Below are positions 35,163-44,297 of a stretch of DNA of 64,000 nt, piece after piece. The notes under the pieces were generated by a model. The model did no database searches. It was not told where the DNA came from and saw nothing but the letters and a program-made list of their open reading frames with translations. This stretch comes from Thalassospira profundimaris (lineage in GTDB: Bacteria; Pseudomonadota; Alphaproteobacteria; Rhodospirillales; Thalassospiraceae): assembly GCF_003326795.1 (NCBI RefSeq), contig NZ_JPWI01000005.1:186001-250000 (forward strand), read 5' to 3'. Each line of letters begins with the position of its first letter. The first letter of the stretch is position 1. The position numbers and the translations under genes were made by a program.

Positions 35163-35669
35163 CTAGGCCTGACCTGCCGGTTCGAGCATTGCATGGGTCA
35201 GGGCATCGTCCGGGGATTGACCCTGGCCGAGAACAAAGTTGAAGGCCGGGAAGAAGCGTTCGCATTCCGAAATCGCGATATCGATCAGTTCCTCGAACTG
35301 TTCGACCATCGGGGGAACGTCTCCTCCAAACAACAGCGTGTGGCGGAACAGTGGCATGTTTTCTTCAAGCCACAGCCCGAAATGCCCGATCCAGAGCTGT
35401 TCGTTGCATTTGGCAACCAGCTCGTACATGCGCGGACGCAGGGGTTCGGGCACAAACAGGTCAAAGCAACATGCGATATGCAGCGCCTCGGCATCGTCGC
35501 GCCAGGTGAAATAGACCAGATAAGTACACCAGTGGGCCGGAATCTCGACCACCACCTCGTCGGTGCTGCGTCGTTCCAGATGCCATTGGTTCGTGCGAGC
35601 GATATCTTCGACAAGGAGCAACGGATTTTCGTCGCCCAGATCGCCAATATCGTCGAGTTGGTCGTTCAT
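35163..35669 (-). CDS. YbjN-domain protein
   Basis: A 168-residue soluble protein of the YbjN / type III secretion chaperone-like fold (DUF1790 group in alphaproteobacteria). Recognisable parts are 'NQWHLERRSTDEVVVEIPAHWCTYLVYFTWRDDAEALHIACCFDL' and 'VAKCNEQLWIGHFGLWLEENMPLFRHTLLF'. Its role is not well known; E. coli YbjN affects stress and motility. It sits near proC and ubiK, an order common in related genomes. Confidence 0.85.
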   Translation of the reverse strand: MNDQLDDIGDLGDENPLLLVEDIARTNQWHLERRSTDEVVVEIPAHWCTYLVYFTWRDDAEALHIACCFDLFVPEPLRPRMYELVAKCNEQLWIGHFGLWLEENMPLFRHTLLFGGDVPPMVEQFEELIDIAISECERFFPAFNFVLGQGQSPDDALTHAMLEPAGQA

Positions 35670-35870
35670 ATATACCCAGCCTGTATAAGCATGTGCGAAA
35701 GGGCGCGCACTATATGCCGGTGCCCGCCGTCTTTCAACCGTCCTGCGACGCAGGAGCGCAATGAATTTTGGAACTCGGCTTAAGCCCGGTCCGTTTTATC
35801 CGTCCTGATCGACCTTTCAGCGATCCTGATAGACGGCCCACATCCATTTATGTGGGGATTTAAACGGCGA

Positions 35871-36185
35871 TCAGGCGTCTTTTTTTGCAGCCGGTTTCGA
35901 GGCCGCACGTTTTGCCGCCGGTTTGGCAGGGGCTTCAGCTGCTTCGAGACGCTTTTCAAGTTCGACGATGCGGGCTTCAAGTGCGTCAATGCGTTCGGCG
36001 GCCTTGATCGCGACATCATGGACGACGTCGAATTCTTCGCGGGTGACCATATCCATGCCCATCAGGATTTTTTCGAATTGCTGACGGACAAGGGCATCAA
36101 CTTCGCCTTTGACGCCCGTCATGGTGCCCAGTGCAGAATTGGTCACGCGGGTAATGTCGTCGAGAATGCGGTTGTTGATCTGCAT
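35871..36185 (-). CDS. ubiK: Ubiquinone biosynthesis accessory factor UbiK
   Basis: A 104-residue BMFP (YqiC-like) protein. The N-terminal 'MQINNRILDDITRVTNSALGTMTGVKGEVDALVRQQFEKIL' is an amphipathic membrane-binding region. A coiled coil with regular Leu/Ile spacing follows (residues 48-85), then a Lys/Ala/Pro-rich tail. UbiK helps the Ubi enzyme complex and membrane lipids work together in ubiquinone synthesis. It feeds the bc1 and Nap chains indirectly. Confidence 0.88.
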   Translation of the reverse strand: MQINNRILDDITRVTNSALGTMTGVKGEVDALVRQQFEKILMGMDMVTREEFDVVHDVAIKAAERIDALEARIVELEKRLEAAEAPAKPAAKRAASKPAAKKDA

Positions 36186-36394
36186 GATGGTCTCCGGCTT
36201 TTGGGATCAATGTGTTGCGCATAATATGGGTGTTCGCTGTCATAGAGCAAGCTGATCGTCAGCAAAGGGCAATCTGGCGAACTTGCTGTGACGATATCGT
36301 GATTTTGACTGGCTTTTCTTGCTCCAGATCAGGGGCGGTCCTATAAAGTGACCAGAAAGTTCGATCAATGGGTTTTGCCCGCCAGGAGAATGCA

Positions 36395-37381
36395 ATGCTT
36401 ATCGTCACCGGTGGTGCCGGCTTTATCGGTTCCAATATTGTTGCTGCCCTTGAAGAACGCGGGGAAACCGACATTGTTGTCGTTGATCGCCTGCGCGACG
36501 GCATCAAGTGGAAAAACATTGCCAAGCGCAATCTGCGCGACATTGTCCATCCCGACGAACTGCCTGCTTTTCTTGAACAGCATTCGGGCAATGTCGATGC
36601 GATTTTCCATATGGGTGCGATTTCCGCGACCACGGAAACCGATGCCGACAAGATCCTGAACAACAACCTGAAACTGACGACCTGGCTTTGGGACTGGTGT
36701 GCGCGCCATTCGGCACGGCTGATCTATGCATCCTCGGCCGCGACCTATGGCGATGGCAAGCAGGGCTTTGATGACAGCTTTGACGAGGCTGATCTTGCCA
36801 AGCTTGCACCGCTCAATGCCTATGGCTGGTCCAAGCATGCGACCGACCGTCGTTTTCGCCGCATTCTCGATCAGAACGGCTTCCGCCCGAAACAGTGGGC
36901 CGGCCTGAAATTCTTTAACGTCTATGGCCCGAATGAATATCACAAGGGCGGTATGCGTTCGGTGGTTTCGCAGATGTTTGACAAGCTGTCGGCTGGTGAA
37001 ACCGCAACACTTTTCAAATCCCATCATCCCGATTACGAGGATGGCGGACAGCTGCGTGACTTTGTCTGGGTCGGTGATGTGGTCAGTATCATCATGTGGC
37101 TTTATGACAATCCACAGGTCAGCGATCTGTTCAATATCGGGACCGGCAAGGCGCGCAGTTTCAAGGACCTTGCCCTTGCCGTCTTTGATGCCATGGGCAA
37201 GGAGCCGGTCATCAATTATGTGCCGACCCCGGAATCCATCCGTGACAAGTACCAGTATTTCACCGAAGCCAATATGAACAAGCTGCGTGCGGCGGGCTAT
37301 GATCGTGACATGACATCCCTTGAAGAAGGGGTGCGTCTTTATATTCAGGATTATCTCGCGACCGAAGATCCGTTCCGTTAA
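36395..37381 (+). CDS. hldD: ADP-L-glycero-D-manno-heptose 6-epimerase
   Basis: It makes the heptose donor for lipopolysaccharide inner core. The NAD(P) motif 'MLIVTGGAGFIGSNIVAAL' starts at residue 1. The SDR catalytic residues are in 'IYASSAATYGDG' and 'YGWSKHATD' (Tyr-x3-Lys). 'FNVYGPNEYHKGGMRSVV' is typical for HldD (RfaD). The ATG at 36395 follows CAGGAG; an earlier ATG at 36368 would add nine non-homologous residues. Confidence 0.93.
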   Translation: MLIVTGGAGFIGSNIVAALEERGETDIVVVDRLRDGIKWKNIAKRNLRDIVHPDELPAFLEQHSGNVDAIFHMGAISATTETDADKILNNNLKLTTWLWDWCARHSARLIYASSAATYGDGKQGFDDSFDEADLAKLAPLNAYGWSKHATDRRFRRILDQNGFRPKQWAGLKFFNVYGPNEYHKGGMRSVVSQMFDKLSAGETATLFKSHHPDYEDGGQLRDFVWVGDVVSIIMWLYDNPQVSDLFNIGTGKARSFKDLALAVFDAMGKEPVINYVPTPESIRDKYQYFTEANMNKLRAAGYDRDMTSLEEGVRLYIQDYLATEDPFR

Positions 37382-37505
37382 CAGGATGTGGATCCGCAGC
37401 ATCGGTCTGTTTGCCATGATGCTGCCCATATCCTTTGAGACATCAGGATCATCACCCGAACATGATCGTTCGATTTAACTGCTTCTGCCAACCGGAGTTT
37501 CCCCG

Positions 37506-38339
37506 ATGCTGAGCCTTGCCTTTCCGGCGATAGACCCGATTGCGATTTCCATCGGCCCGATTGCCATTCGCTGGTATGCGCTGGCCTATATCGCGGGGCT
37601 GCTTCTGGGGTGGAAGTACGTGGTTTATTACTGCACCAAGTCGCCCAACATCATGAGCAAACGCGACGTTGATGATTTGCTGTTCTGGGCCACACTTGGT
37701 GTGATCCTTGGCGGGCGGCTGGGATATATCCTGTTTTACAATCTGGAATATTATCTCGAAAATCCGGCCAATATCCTTAAGGTCTGGCAGGGGGGCATGG
37801 CATTCCATGGCGGGTTCATGGGGGTCATCGTCGCGATCATCCTGTTTGCGCGCAAACGCGGGATTTCGATCCTTGCCGTACTTGATGCCGCGGCTGTCGC
37901 AACCCCGATTGGTCTGTTTTTCGGGCGCATTGCCAACTTCATCAATGGCGAGCTGTTCGGGCGCACCACCGACGTGGCCTGGGGCATTGTGTTTCCCAAT
38001 GGCGGACCGGAACCGCGCCATCCGAGCCAGCTTTATGAAGCAGCCCTTGAAGGTCTGATCCTGTTTATCGTGTTGTTTGCCTTGTCGCGCAGTGCCTTTG
38101 TGCGTCATCGTCCGGGCATTCTTGGCGGAACATTCGTTGCCGGATATGGCATTTCGCGGATCATTGTCGAATTCTTCCGCCAGCCCGATGCACAGCTTGG
38201 CTTCCTTGCCGGTGGGGCGACGATGGGGCAGCTTCTGTCGATCCCGATGGTGCTGTTCGGGGTCGGTTGCATTGTCTATGCAATGAAATCCAAGCCGATT
38301 GAAACCCGTGCCCATCCCAAAGAGGCAGAAGCCGCGTGA
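37506..38339 (+). CDS. lgt: Prolipoprotein diacylglyceryl transferase
   Basis: An inner-membrane enzyme that attaches diacylglycerol to the lipobox cysteine of prelipoproteins. About seven membrane spans are visible. The Lgt signature is in 'IGLFFGRIANFINGELFGRTTDVAWGIVFPNGG' with the essential Arg and Asn, and 'WQGGMAFHGGFMGVI' contains the conserved HGG. The 277-residue length is normal. Its stop overlaps the next start as GTGA, coupling it to midA. The lipoprotein gene at 40440 is one likely substrate. Confidence 0.95.
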   Translation: MLSLAFPAIDPIAISIGPIAIRWYALAYIAGLLLGWKYVVYYCTKSPNIMSKRDVDDLLFWATLGVILGGRLGYILFYNLEYYLENPANILKVWQGGMAFHGGFMGVIVAIILFARKRGISILAVLDAAAVATPIGLFFGRIANFINGELFGRTTDVAWGIVFPNGGPEPRHPSQLYEAALEGLILFIVLFALSRSAFVRHRPGILGGTFVAGYGISRIIVEFFRQPDAQLGFLAGGATMGQLLSIPMVLFGVGCIVYAMKSKPIETRAHPKEAEAA

Positions 38340-39469
38340 GCCAGCTGCCTGAAACCGATAGCCCGCTTCTGGATCATATCAAGCGCCGGATTGCGCTTTC
38401 CGGGCCGATCAGCATTGCCGATTTCATGAATGAGGCGCTGGCCCATCCGGAATATGGCTATTACCGCAAACAGGATCCGTTCGGGCGTGCCGGAGATTTT
38501 ATTACCGCACCCGAAGTCAGCCAGATGTTCGGGGAACTGATCGGTCTTTGGGCCGCCGTGACCTGGCAGCAACTGGGCTGTCCGCCCAAGATCGATCTGA
38601 TTGAACTGGGACCGGGACGCGGGACGCTGATGTCCGATGCCTTGCGGGCTGTGCGCAATGTGCCGGGTATTGGTGACGCCTTGACGGTGCGGTTTGTCGA
38701 AACCAGTCCGGTTCTGCGCACCCATCAGCAAACTGCCATCATGGCCTATGGCATTCCGGCAACCTGGCACGAAGCGTTTGACGATATCCCGACACGTGCG
38801 GGCGTGCCCGCAATTGTGATTGGCAATGAATTCTTTGACGCCCTTCCGATCCGTCAGTTCGAACGGGGCGATCATGGCTGGGCCGAGCGGCTGGTTGGTG
38901 TTGATGCCAATAGTGGCGAACTTGGATTTGTCCGTGGACGCGAAACCCCGGTGACCGACGCACTGATCCCGGCCACATTGCGCGGGACAGCCAAAAAGGG
39001 TGACATCTTTGAAAGTTGTGCCCCGGCAATCGCCATTGCTGATCAGATTGCGCGGCGCCTCAATGAAACAGAGGGCGCGGCACTGTTTATTGATTACGGG
39101 CATCCGAGCAGTGCCTTTGGCGATACGTTGCAGGCACTAAAGGGCCATGAATATCATCCGGTCCTGAGCGATCCGGGCGATGCCGATCTGACCGCACATG
39201 TGGATTTTGCAGCCATTGCACGGACGATGAATGAAGCAGGCGGACGCACAGGTGCGGTTTTGACGCAGGGTACGTTCCTTAAAATGCTGGGCATTGAACA
39301 GCGTGCCGAGCTTTTGAAAACCAGTGCCGATGAACAACAGGCCGTTGCCATTGATCAGGCATTGGCACGGCTGATTGATGCCGACCAGATGGGAACGCTT
39401 TTTAAAGTTCTGATCGGATATGGTCGCAATACAACCCCGCCACCTTGTGTAAGTGGCGTTGCGGGCTAA
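38336..39469 (+). CDS. MidA/NDUFAF7-family protein-arginine methyltransferase
   Basis: A 377-residue SAM-dependent methyltransferase (DUF185). 'EYGYYRKQDPFGRAGDFITAPEVSQMFGELIGLW' and 'IDLIELGPGRGTLMSDALRAV' are the family signatures, the second being the SAM site. In mitochondria the homologue methylates an arginine of complex I subunit NDUFS2, and the bacterial form is thought to do likewise. The GTG start overlaps the lgt stop. Part of a conserved lgt-midA-pgeF block. Confidence 0.9.
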   Translation: MSQLPETDSPLLDHIKRRIALSGPISIADFMNEALAHPEYGYYRKQDPFGRAGDFITAPEVSQMFGELIGLWAAVTWQQLGCPPKIDLIELGPGRGTLMSDALRAVRNVPGIGDALTVRFVETSPVLRTHQQTAIMAYGIPATWHEAFDDIPTRAGVPAIVIGNEFFDALPIRQFERGDHGWAERLVGVDANSGELGFVRGRETPVTDALIPATLRGTAKKGDIFESCAPAIAIADQIARRLNETEGAALFIDYGHPSSAFGDTLQALKGHEYHPVLSDPGDADLTAHVDFAAIARTMNEAGGRTGAVLTQGTFLKMLGIEQRAELLKTSADEQQAVAIDQALARLIDADQMGTLFKVLIGYGRNTTPPPCVSGVAG

Positions 39470-39504
39470 ATACCGATCAACCAGAACGACGGAGCCACCG
39501 ATCC

Positions 39505-40326
39505 ATGACCCATCCGATTACTGACGGTATCGAACGTTCGTCAAACGGACTGACATGGTTTGAAGCCGAACGCCTGTCGGGCAAGCACGGGCTGCGCCAC
39601 GGGTTCCTTAGTCGCAAGGGCGGGGTCAGTGACGGTATTCATGGCGGGCTCAATGTCGGTTTCGGGTCCGATGATGACAAGGACCGGGTTGCCGAGAACC
39701 GGGCGCGTGCCGCATCGGCCTTTGCGACAATTTCCGAAAATCTGACCACGGTCTATCAGGTGCATGGCACCGATGTTGCCGTTCTTAACAAGCCGCTTTC
39801 ACGTGACGAGGCACCCAGGGCCGACGCGATGGTTACTGACCGTCCGGGCATCATGCTGGGCATTCTGACGGCCGATTGTACGCCGGTGCTGTTTCATGAT
39901 CCGGTTGCCGGTGTGATCGGGGCCTGCCATTCCGGCTGGCGCGGATCATATGGAGGCATTTCGGCCAGCACGGTTGCGGCGATGGAAAAGCTTGGTGCGA
40001 AGCGCGAAAACATTACTGCCGCAGTCGGGCCATGCATTGCGCGCAAATCCTACGAGGTGGATGGCGCGTTTCGCGACACCATTCTGGGCGGACCCGAAGG
40101 CAATGATGATTTGTTTGACCCATCGGTGCGGGACGGGCATTTCATGTTTGATCTGCCGGAATATGTGCGGCGCCGGACCATTGCGACCGGGATTGCATCG
40201 GTCGAGCTGGTGGCGCGCGATACCCTGGCCGAAGAACATCTTTTTTACAGTTACCGCCGCACGACGCTTCGCAAGGAGCCCGATTACGGGCGGCAACTTT
40301 CCGCAATCATGTTGACAGAGGCGTAG
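39505..40326 (+). CDS. pgeF: Peptidoglycan editing factor PgeF
   Basis: A 273-residue protein of the YfiH/laccase-domain family. It contains metal-binding residues in 'TVYQVHGTDVAVL', 'ILTADCTPVLFHDPVAGVIGACHSGWRGSYGGI' and 'AVGPCIARKSYEVDGAF'. PgeF removes wrongly incorporated L-Ser from peptidoglycan precursors in E. coli. GGAG precedes the ATG at 39505; the frame open upstream overlaps midA and lacks homology. Follows midA by 35 bp in an operon. Confidence 0.93.
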   Translation: MTHPITDGIERSSNGLTWFEAERLSGKHGLRHGFLSRKGGVSDGIHGGLNVGFGSDDDKDRVAENRARAASAFATISENLTTVYQVHGTDVAVLNKPLSRDEAPRADAMVTDRPGIMLGILTADCTPVLFHDPVAGVIGACHSGWRGSYGGISASTVAAMEKLGAKRENITAAVGPCIARKSYEVDGAFRDTILGGPEGNDDLFDPSVRDGHFMFDLPEYVRRRTIATGIASVELVARDTLAEEHLFYSYRRTTLRKEPDYGRQLSAIMLTEA

Positions 40327-40354
40327 GGCCAAACACGGCTCAGGGGGAGACGTC

Positions 40355-40423
40355 ATGCCGCATATGATTATGCTGTTTTTCTTTATGATCATCGCAACCA
40401 TGGTTGGTTGCGTTTTGATGTGA
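40355..40423 (+). CDS. Possible 22-residue membrane microprotein
   Basis: ATG at 40355 is preceded by CAGGGGGAGACGTC, a strong ribosome site, and opens a 22-codon frame ending TGA at 40423. The peptide (MPHMIMLFFFMIIATMVGCVLM) is almost wholly hydrophobic with one Cys. It lies between pgeF and the lipoprotein gene, so it would be co-transcribed. The short length makes chance possible. Confidence 0.35.
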   Translation: MPHMIMLFFFMIIATMVGCVLM

Positions 40424-40439
40424 ATATGTAAGTGGCCTT

Positions 40440-41453
40440 ATGACATCAATCCTCCGTTCCCTTGTTCTGTTTGTTCTGACAATTGCCCCGCTTGCGGCCT
40501 GTGGTGATTTGCCGCGCCCGTTCGAGGGGGCCGGACGTGAGGGCGATCCGTCACTTCTGGAATTGCGTGATACCGGAACGGTGCGGGTCGAAGGCGGTGA
40601 TGACTTGCCCGAAGGTGCGTCGGCACATCTGGCGCGCGCCATGGCACGTGCCTTGCGCAACCATGATATCCCGGCCTATAGCGACAGTTCCGAAGGCGGC
40701 AGTTACATCCTGCGCCCGAATGTGGAAACAAGTCTTGTCGAAGACGGTGCCAAGCTTGATCTGACCTGGGTTCTGATGCGTCCGGATGGTCTGGCGATTG
40801 ATACGGTACGATCGAGTGGTGAACTTTCTGCCGAACAATGGTTTGCCGACAGGCCGGGCGGTCCCGAAGAAAACAGCCTGCTGGTCCCGCAGGATCTGGC
40901 TGAAAAGGTCCGGGAACTTGACGGCATCAAGGAAGACCCGATGATCAGGACCTATGACGGTCTGGTGGCGACCCCGGCAGACGAGATTGCCTTTATGATC
41001 ACCGGTGACCGGTCGGCATTCAAGGCAGCGCCGTTTATGAAGATTGCGCTGATCGATTTTTCCGGCGCACCTGGCGATGGCAATACGGCACTTTCGCGCT
41101 CGGCCGGGGCGTTGCTGCAATCCAAGGGCATTCTTGTTGATAACAGGGAAATTGATGAAAACAGCGTGATCCTGTCCGCGACCATTGCCGTGACACCGGT
41201 TGAAAACAGCAAGAATCCGCCGGTCGACAGGGTATCCATTGAATGGATCATCATGGAAACCAACGGCAGCGAGCTTGGCCAGATGAACCAGAACAATGTC
41301 GTGCCCCATGGCAGTCTTGATAAATACTGGGGGCCGGTGGCATCGCTTGCGGCACAGGCGGCGGTCGAAACACTTGAAGGTGTTTTGGGCCAGATTGCCA
41401 CGCGCAAAAAGCTTCAGTTGCGGGCAGATAAAAAGACGCTTTCTGCCCGATAG
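40440..41453 (+). CDS. Conserved hypothetical lipoprotein
   Basis: A 337-residue protein with a lipoprotein signal: 'SLVLFVLTIAPLAACGDL' with Cys near residue 21 in the lipobox LAAC. The mature part has 'ADEIAFMITGDRSAFKAAPFMKIALIDFSGAPGDGNTALSRSAGALLQ' and 'VSIEWIIMETNGSELGQMNQNN'. Similar proteins are found beside pgeF and prs in related bacteria, but I know no proven function. Likely membrane-attached after Lgt processing. Confidence 0.8.
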   Translation: MTSILRSLVLFVLTIAPLAACGDLPRPFEGAGREGDPSLLELRDTGTVRVEGGDDLPEGASAHLARAMARALRNHDIPAYSDSSEGGSYILRPNVETSLVEDGAKLDLTWVLMRPDGLAIDTVRSSGELSAEQWFADRPGGPEENSLLVPQDLAEKVRELDGIKEDPMIRTYDGLVATPADEIAFMITGDRSAFKAAPFMKIALIDFSGAPGDGNTALSRSAGALLQSKGILVDNREIDENSVILSATIAVTPVENSKNPPVDRVSIEWIIMETNGSELGQMNQNNVVPHGSLDKYWGPVASLAAQAAVETLEGVLGQIATRKKLQLRADKKTLSAR

Positions 41454-41752
41454 GGTTCCGTTAAGGTGGCGAATGGCCGCCTGATGCATGACAGCCTTGT
41501 CGTTATTCGTCATTGGCCCCATTTACAGACTGTTAACGGCTGGTTATAAAGCCGCCGCGAACTGCCATGGTGCAGATTTGCCCATGAATGGTCTTTGAGT
41601 GTCGTGAACATGTCGTCAGTTCGGGCGGGGTTTCCCCGGTTTCCGGGCATTTGGGCGACAGGGGCAAGCGGGACCGCTCCTGGCTGATCTGTGTTGGTGG
41701 AGTCGCAAAAAGATTTTTCGCTTTCCCGGCACCCATTAACCGAGGCCCCGCT

Positions 41753-42685
41753 ATGAAGATCCTCGCTGGTAACAGTAACCGCCCGTTGGCTGAGGCAATT
41801 GCTGACCATCTGAATCTGCCGCTTACCCGCGCAGATGTTAAGCGTTTCTCCGATGAGGAAATCTGGTGTGAAATTCAGGAAAACGTCCGCGGTGAGGACG
41901 TTTTTGTCATTCAGAGCACCTCTTTCCCCGCAAACGACAACCTGATGGAACTTCTGGTGATACTCGACGCGCTGCGTCGTGGGTCTGCACGTCGCATCAC
42001 GGCTGTCATTCCGTATTTCGGCTATGCCCGTCAGGATCGTAAATCCGGTCCCCGTACCCCGATTTCGGCAAAGCTGGTTGCCAACCTGATTACGGTTGCC
42101 GGTGCTGACCGCGTTCTGACCATGGATCTCCATGCCGGTCAGATTCAGGGCTTCTTCGACATTCCGCTTGATAACCTGTTTGCATCGCCGGTTCTGACCA
42201 GCGACATCCGCAACAAGTTCGAAGGCCAGAAACTGGTCATCGTCAGCCCGGATGTCGGCGGTGTCGCCCGTGCGCGTTCCGTTGCAAAACGTCTGGATGC
42301 CGAACTTGCGATCATCGACAAACGTCGTCCGCAGGCCGGTGTTTCCGAAGTCATGCATGTTATCGGTGATGTCAAAGACGCAGCCTGCATTCTGGTCGAC
42401 GATATCGTTGATTCGGCAGGCACCCTTTGCAATGCAGCCGGTGCGCTTAAAGAACGCGGCGCATCGTCGGTTGCGGCATATGTTTCCCACGGTGTCCTGT
42501 CGGGCCCGGCGGTTGAGCGTATCGCCAATTCCCCGATGACCGAAGTTGTCACTACCGATTCCATCCGTGCATCGGATGCGGTTCGTGACTGCACTAAAAT
42601 CCGACAGCTTCCGATTGCGCCGCTGATGGCTGAAGCCATCCGCCGTATCTCGGAAGAAAAATCTGTTTCCGTTCTTTTCGATTGA
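41753..42685 (+). CDS. prs: Ribose-phosphate pyrophosphokinase
   Basis: It makes PRPP from ribose 5-phosphate and ATP for nucleotide, His and Trp synthesis. '[41 protein letters not shown]' is the start. '[25 protein letters not shown]', '[16 protein letters not shown]' and the PRPP loop '[21 protein letters not shown]' are clear. The ATG at 41753 has GAGG 9 bp before it. The open frame upstream to 41588 is leader, not protein. Length 310 is normal. Confidence 0.96.
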   Translation: MKILAGNSNRPLAEAIADHLNLPLTRADVKRFSDEEIWCEIQENVRGEDVFVIQSTSFPANDNLMELLVILDALRRGSARRITAVIPYFGYARQDRKSGPRTPISAKLVANLITVAGADRVLTMDLHAGQIQGFFDIPLDNLFASPVLTSDIRNKFEGQKLVIVSPDVGGVARARSVAKRLDAELAIIDKRRPQAGVSEVMHVIGDVKDAACILVDDIVDSAGTLCNAAGALKERGASSVAAYVSHGVLSGPAVERIANSPMTEVVTTDSIRASDAVRDCTKIRQLPIAPLMAEAIRRISEEKSVSVLFD

Positions 42686-42702
42686 GGGTATAAGGCCCTC
42701 GT

Positions 42703-42730
42703 CGCGGTGGCACCCCTGGAGGCCACCGCG
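42703..42730 (+). terminator. Terminator of prs
   Basis: CGCGGTGGC and GCCACCGCG pair around a 10-nt loop, followed by CTTGTTTT. It starts 18 bp after the prs stop and comes 78 bp before rplY. Confidence 0.8.
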
Positions 42731-42808
42731 CTTGTTTTCGTGGGCTTTCAGCGGTGATTTTCACCAACCTGCGAGAACAATATTTTTATAGTTCAAGGAG
42801 ATTTTCCG

Positions 42809-43429
42809 ATGGCAAACACTGTTATCACTGCGGAAATCCGTGAACGGGCCGGAAAGGGGGCCGCCCGTGCCGTGCGTCGTGCCGGTATGGTCCCTGGTGT
42901 CATTTATGGTGCAAAACAGGAAGCTGTTCTGTTCCAGATCGACCCGCGTCCGCTTTGGAAACTTCTGCATAAGCCGGGCTTCTATTCTCATGTTCTGACC
43001 GTTGAAGTCGGAAAAGAGAAATATGAAGTTCTGCCGCGCGACGTTCAGTTCGACAAAGTTACCGATCAGATTCTTCACATCGATCTTCTGCGCTTTGCAA
43101 AAGGCCAGACCATCCATGTTGAAGTTCCGGTTCGCTTCGAAAACGAAGAGAAATCGCCGGGCCTGAAAAAAGGCGGCGTTCTTAACGTTGTCCGTCACGA
43201 TGTCGAAGTTATCTGCGCTCCGAATGCAATTCCGGAAGAGCTGGTCTTTGACCTTTCGGGTGTTGAAGTTGGTGACTCGATCCACATCTCGGCAATCAAA
43301 CTGCCGAAAGGTGTTGAGCTTGCGATTACCGACCGTGACTTCACCGTTGCGACCGTTGCTGCTCCGTCCGCTCTGAAGTCGGAAGAAAATGCCGCTTCGG
43401 ACGAAGACGCAGAAGCGACCGAAGAATAA
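42809..43429 (+). CDS. rplY: 50S ribosomal protein L25/Ctc
   Basis: A 206-residue long-form L25 with the N-terminal 5S rRNA-binding domain ('ERAGKGAARAVRRAGMVPGVIYGAKQE...') and the C-terminal TL5/Ctc beta domain ('VPVRFENEEKSPGLKKGGVLNVVRHDVEVICAPNAIPEELVFDLSG'). The last 25 residues are acidic. CAAGGAGATTTTCC gives a strong ribosome site. Followed by pth after 15 bp, the usual rplY-pth operon. Confidence 0.95.
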   Translation: MANTVITAEIRERAGKGAARAVRRAGMVPGVIYGAKQEAVLFQIDPRPLWKLLHKPGFYSHVLTVEVGKEKYEVLPRDVQFDKVTDQILHIDLLRFAKGQTIHVEVPVRFENEEKSPGLKKGGVLNVVRHDVEVICAPNAIPEELVFDLSGVEVGDSIHISAIKLPKGVELAITDRDFTVATVAAPSALKSEENAASDEDAEATEE

Positions 43430-43444
43430 GATCGAGGTCTTACG

Positions 43445-44230
43445 ATGTTTTTGGTGGTTGGATTGGGAAACCCGGGATCGGGCTATGCCGCCAATCGCCA
43501 CAACATTGGCTTCATGGCGGCGGACGAACTCGTCCGCCGCTATTCTTTTGGGCCCTGGCGTAAAAAGTTTCAGGGTCAGATTTCCGAAGGTGAACTGAAC
43601 GGTCAAAAGATTCTGGTTCTGAAACCGGAAACCTTCATGAACCTTTCGGGACAAAGCGTTGGCGAAGTGCTGCGCTTCTACAAGATTCCGGTCGAAGACG
43701 TTATTGTCCTGCATGATGAGCTGGACCTGCCACCGGGCAAGCTGCGCGTCAAACGCGGCGGCGGCCATGGCGGCCATAACGGATTGCGATCCATTGATGC
43801 CCATTGTGGCAAGGAATATCGCCGGGTCCGTCTTGGCATTGGTCATCCGGGGGAAAAATCCCGTGTGCATGGCCATGTTCTTGGGGATTTCTCCAAGGCC
43901 GAGAGTGAAGGCTGGCTGATGGCGCTTCTGGACGGGGTTGCGGCGGAATTCGCGCGACTGGTCAAGGGCGATGATGGCGGCTTTATGAGCAAGGTCTCGG
44001 CCATTGTGAACCCGCCCAAGCCCAAGGCGCCGAAGAAAGACAAACCGGCTGCCAAACCGGCCGGGAATGATGGCGACACCGATGCGGGTCTGCAAAGGCA
44101 GGCTGGCGACGGATTGGACGAATTGTCCGGTGCAGCAAAGGTCCGCGTGGAACGCGCAGACACACCGGTCAGCAACGCAGCTTCGGCCATGGCCGAAGCC
44201 CTTGCCAGGGCATTTGGCAAAAAGAAATAG
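43445..44230 (+). CDS. pth: Peptidyl-tRNA hydrolase with long C-terminal tail
   Basis: It frees tRNA from stalled peptidyl-tRNA. '[26 protein letters not shown]' carries the catalytic His near residue 20, with Asn in '[13 protein letters not shown]' and Asp in '[29 protein letters not shown]'. The family core ends near residue 195. About 65 further residues are Lys/Ala/Pro-rich and then Ala/Asp-rich; they are probably disordered and are seen in some alphaproteobacterial Pth. Operon with rplY and likely ychF. Confidence 0.95.
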   Translation: MFLVVGLGNPGSGYAANRHNIGFMAADELVRRYSFGPWRKKFQGQISEGELNGQKILVLKPETFMNLSGQSVGEVLRFYKIPVEDVIVLHDELDLPPGKLRVKRGGGHGGHNGLRSIDAHCGKEYRRVRLGIGHPGEKSRVHGHVLGDFSKAESEGWLMALLDGVAAEFARLVKGDDGGFMSKVSAIVNPPKPKAPKKDKPAAKPAGNDGDTDAGLQRQAGDGLDELSGAAKVRVERADTPVSNAASAMAEALARAFGKKK

Positions 44231-44297
44231 TCTTTCGGTCTGGCAATACCCGGATCGATCCTGATGAACAGAAATTCAAGTTACGGAGCCCGGAAAG

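Noticed and set aside
35837-35856. CCCACAT...ATGTGGG hairpin after ubiK
   Set aside because: Short stem, no T-run on the minus strand; too weak to call a terminator.
41588-41752. N-terminal extension of prs
   Set aside because: The known protein starts with [15 protein letters not shown] at 41753, which has a good ribosome site; the upstream residues show no similarity.
42761-44095. 444-residue open frame antisense to rplY and pth
   Set aside because: It covers two well-identified genes on the other strand and shows no domain.
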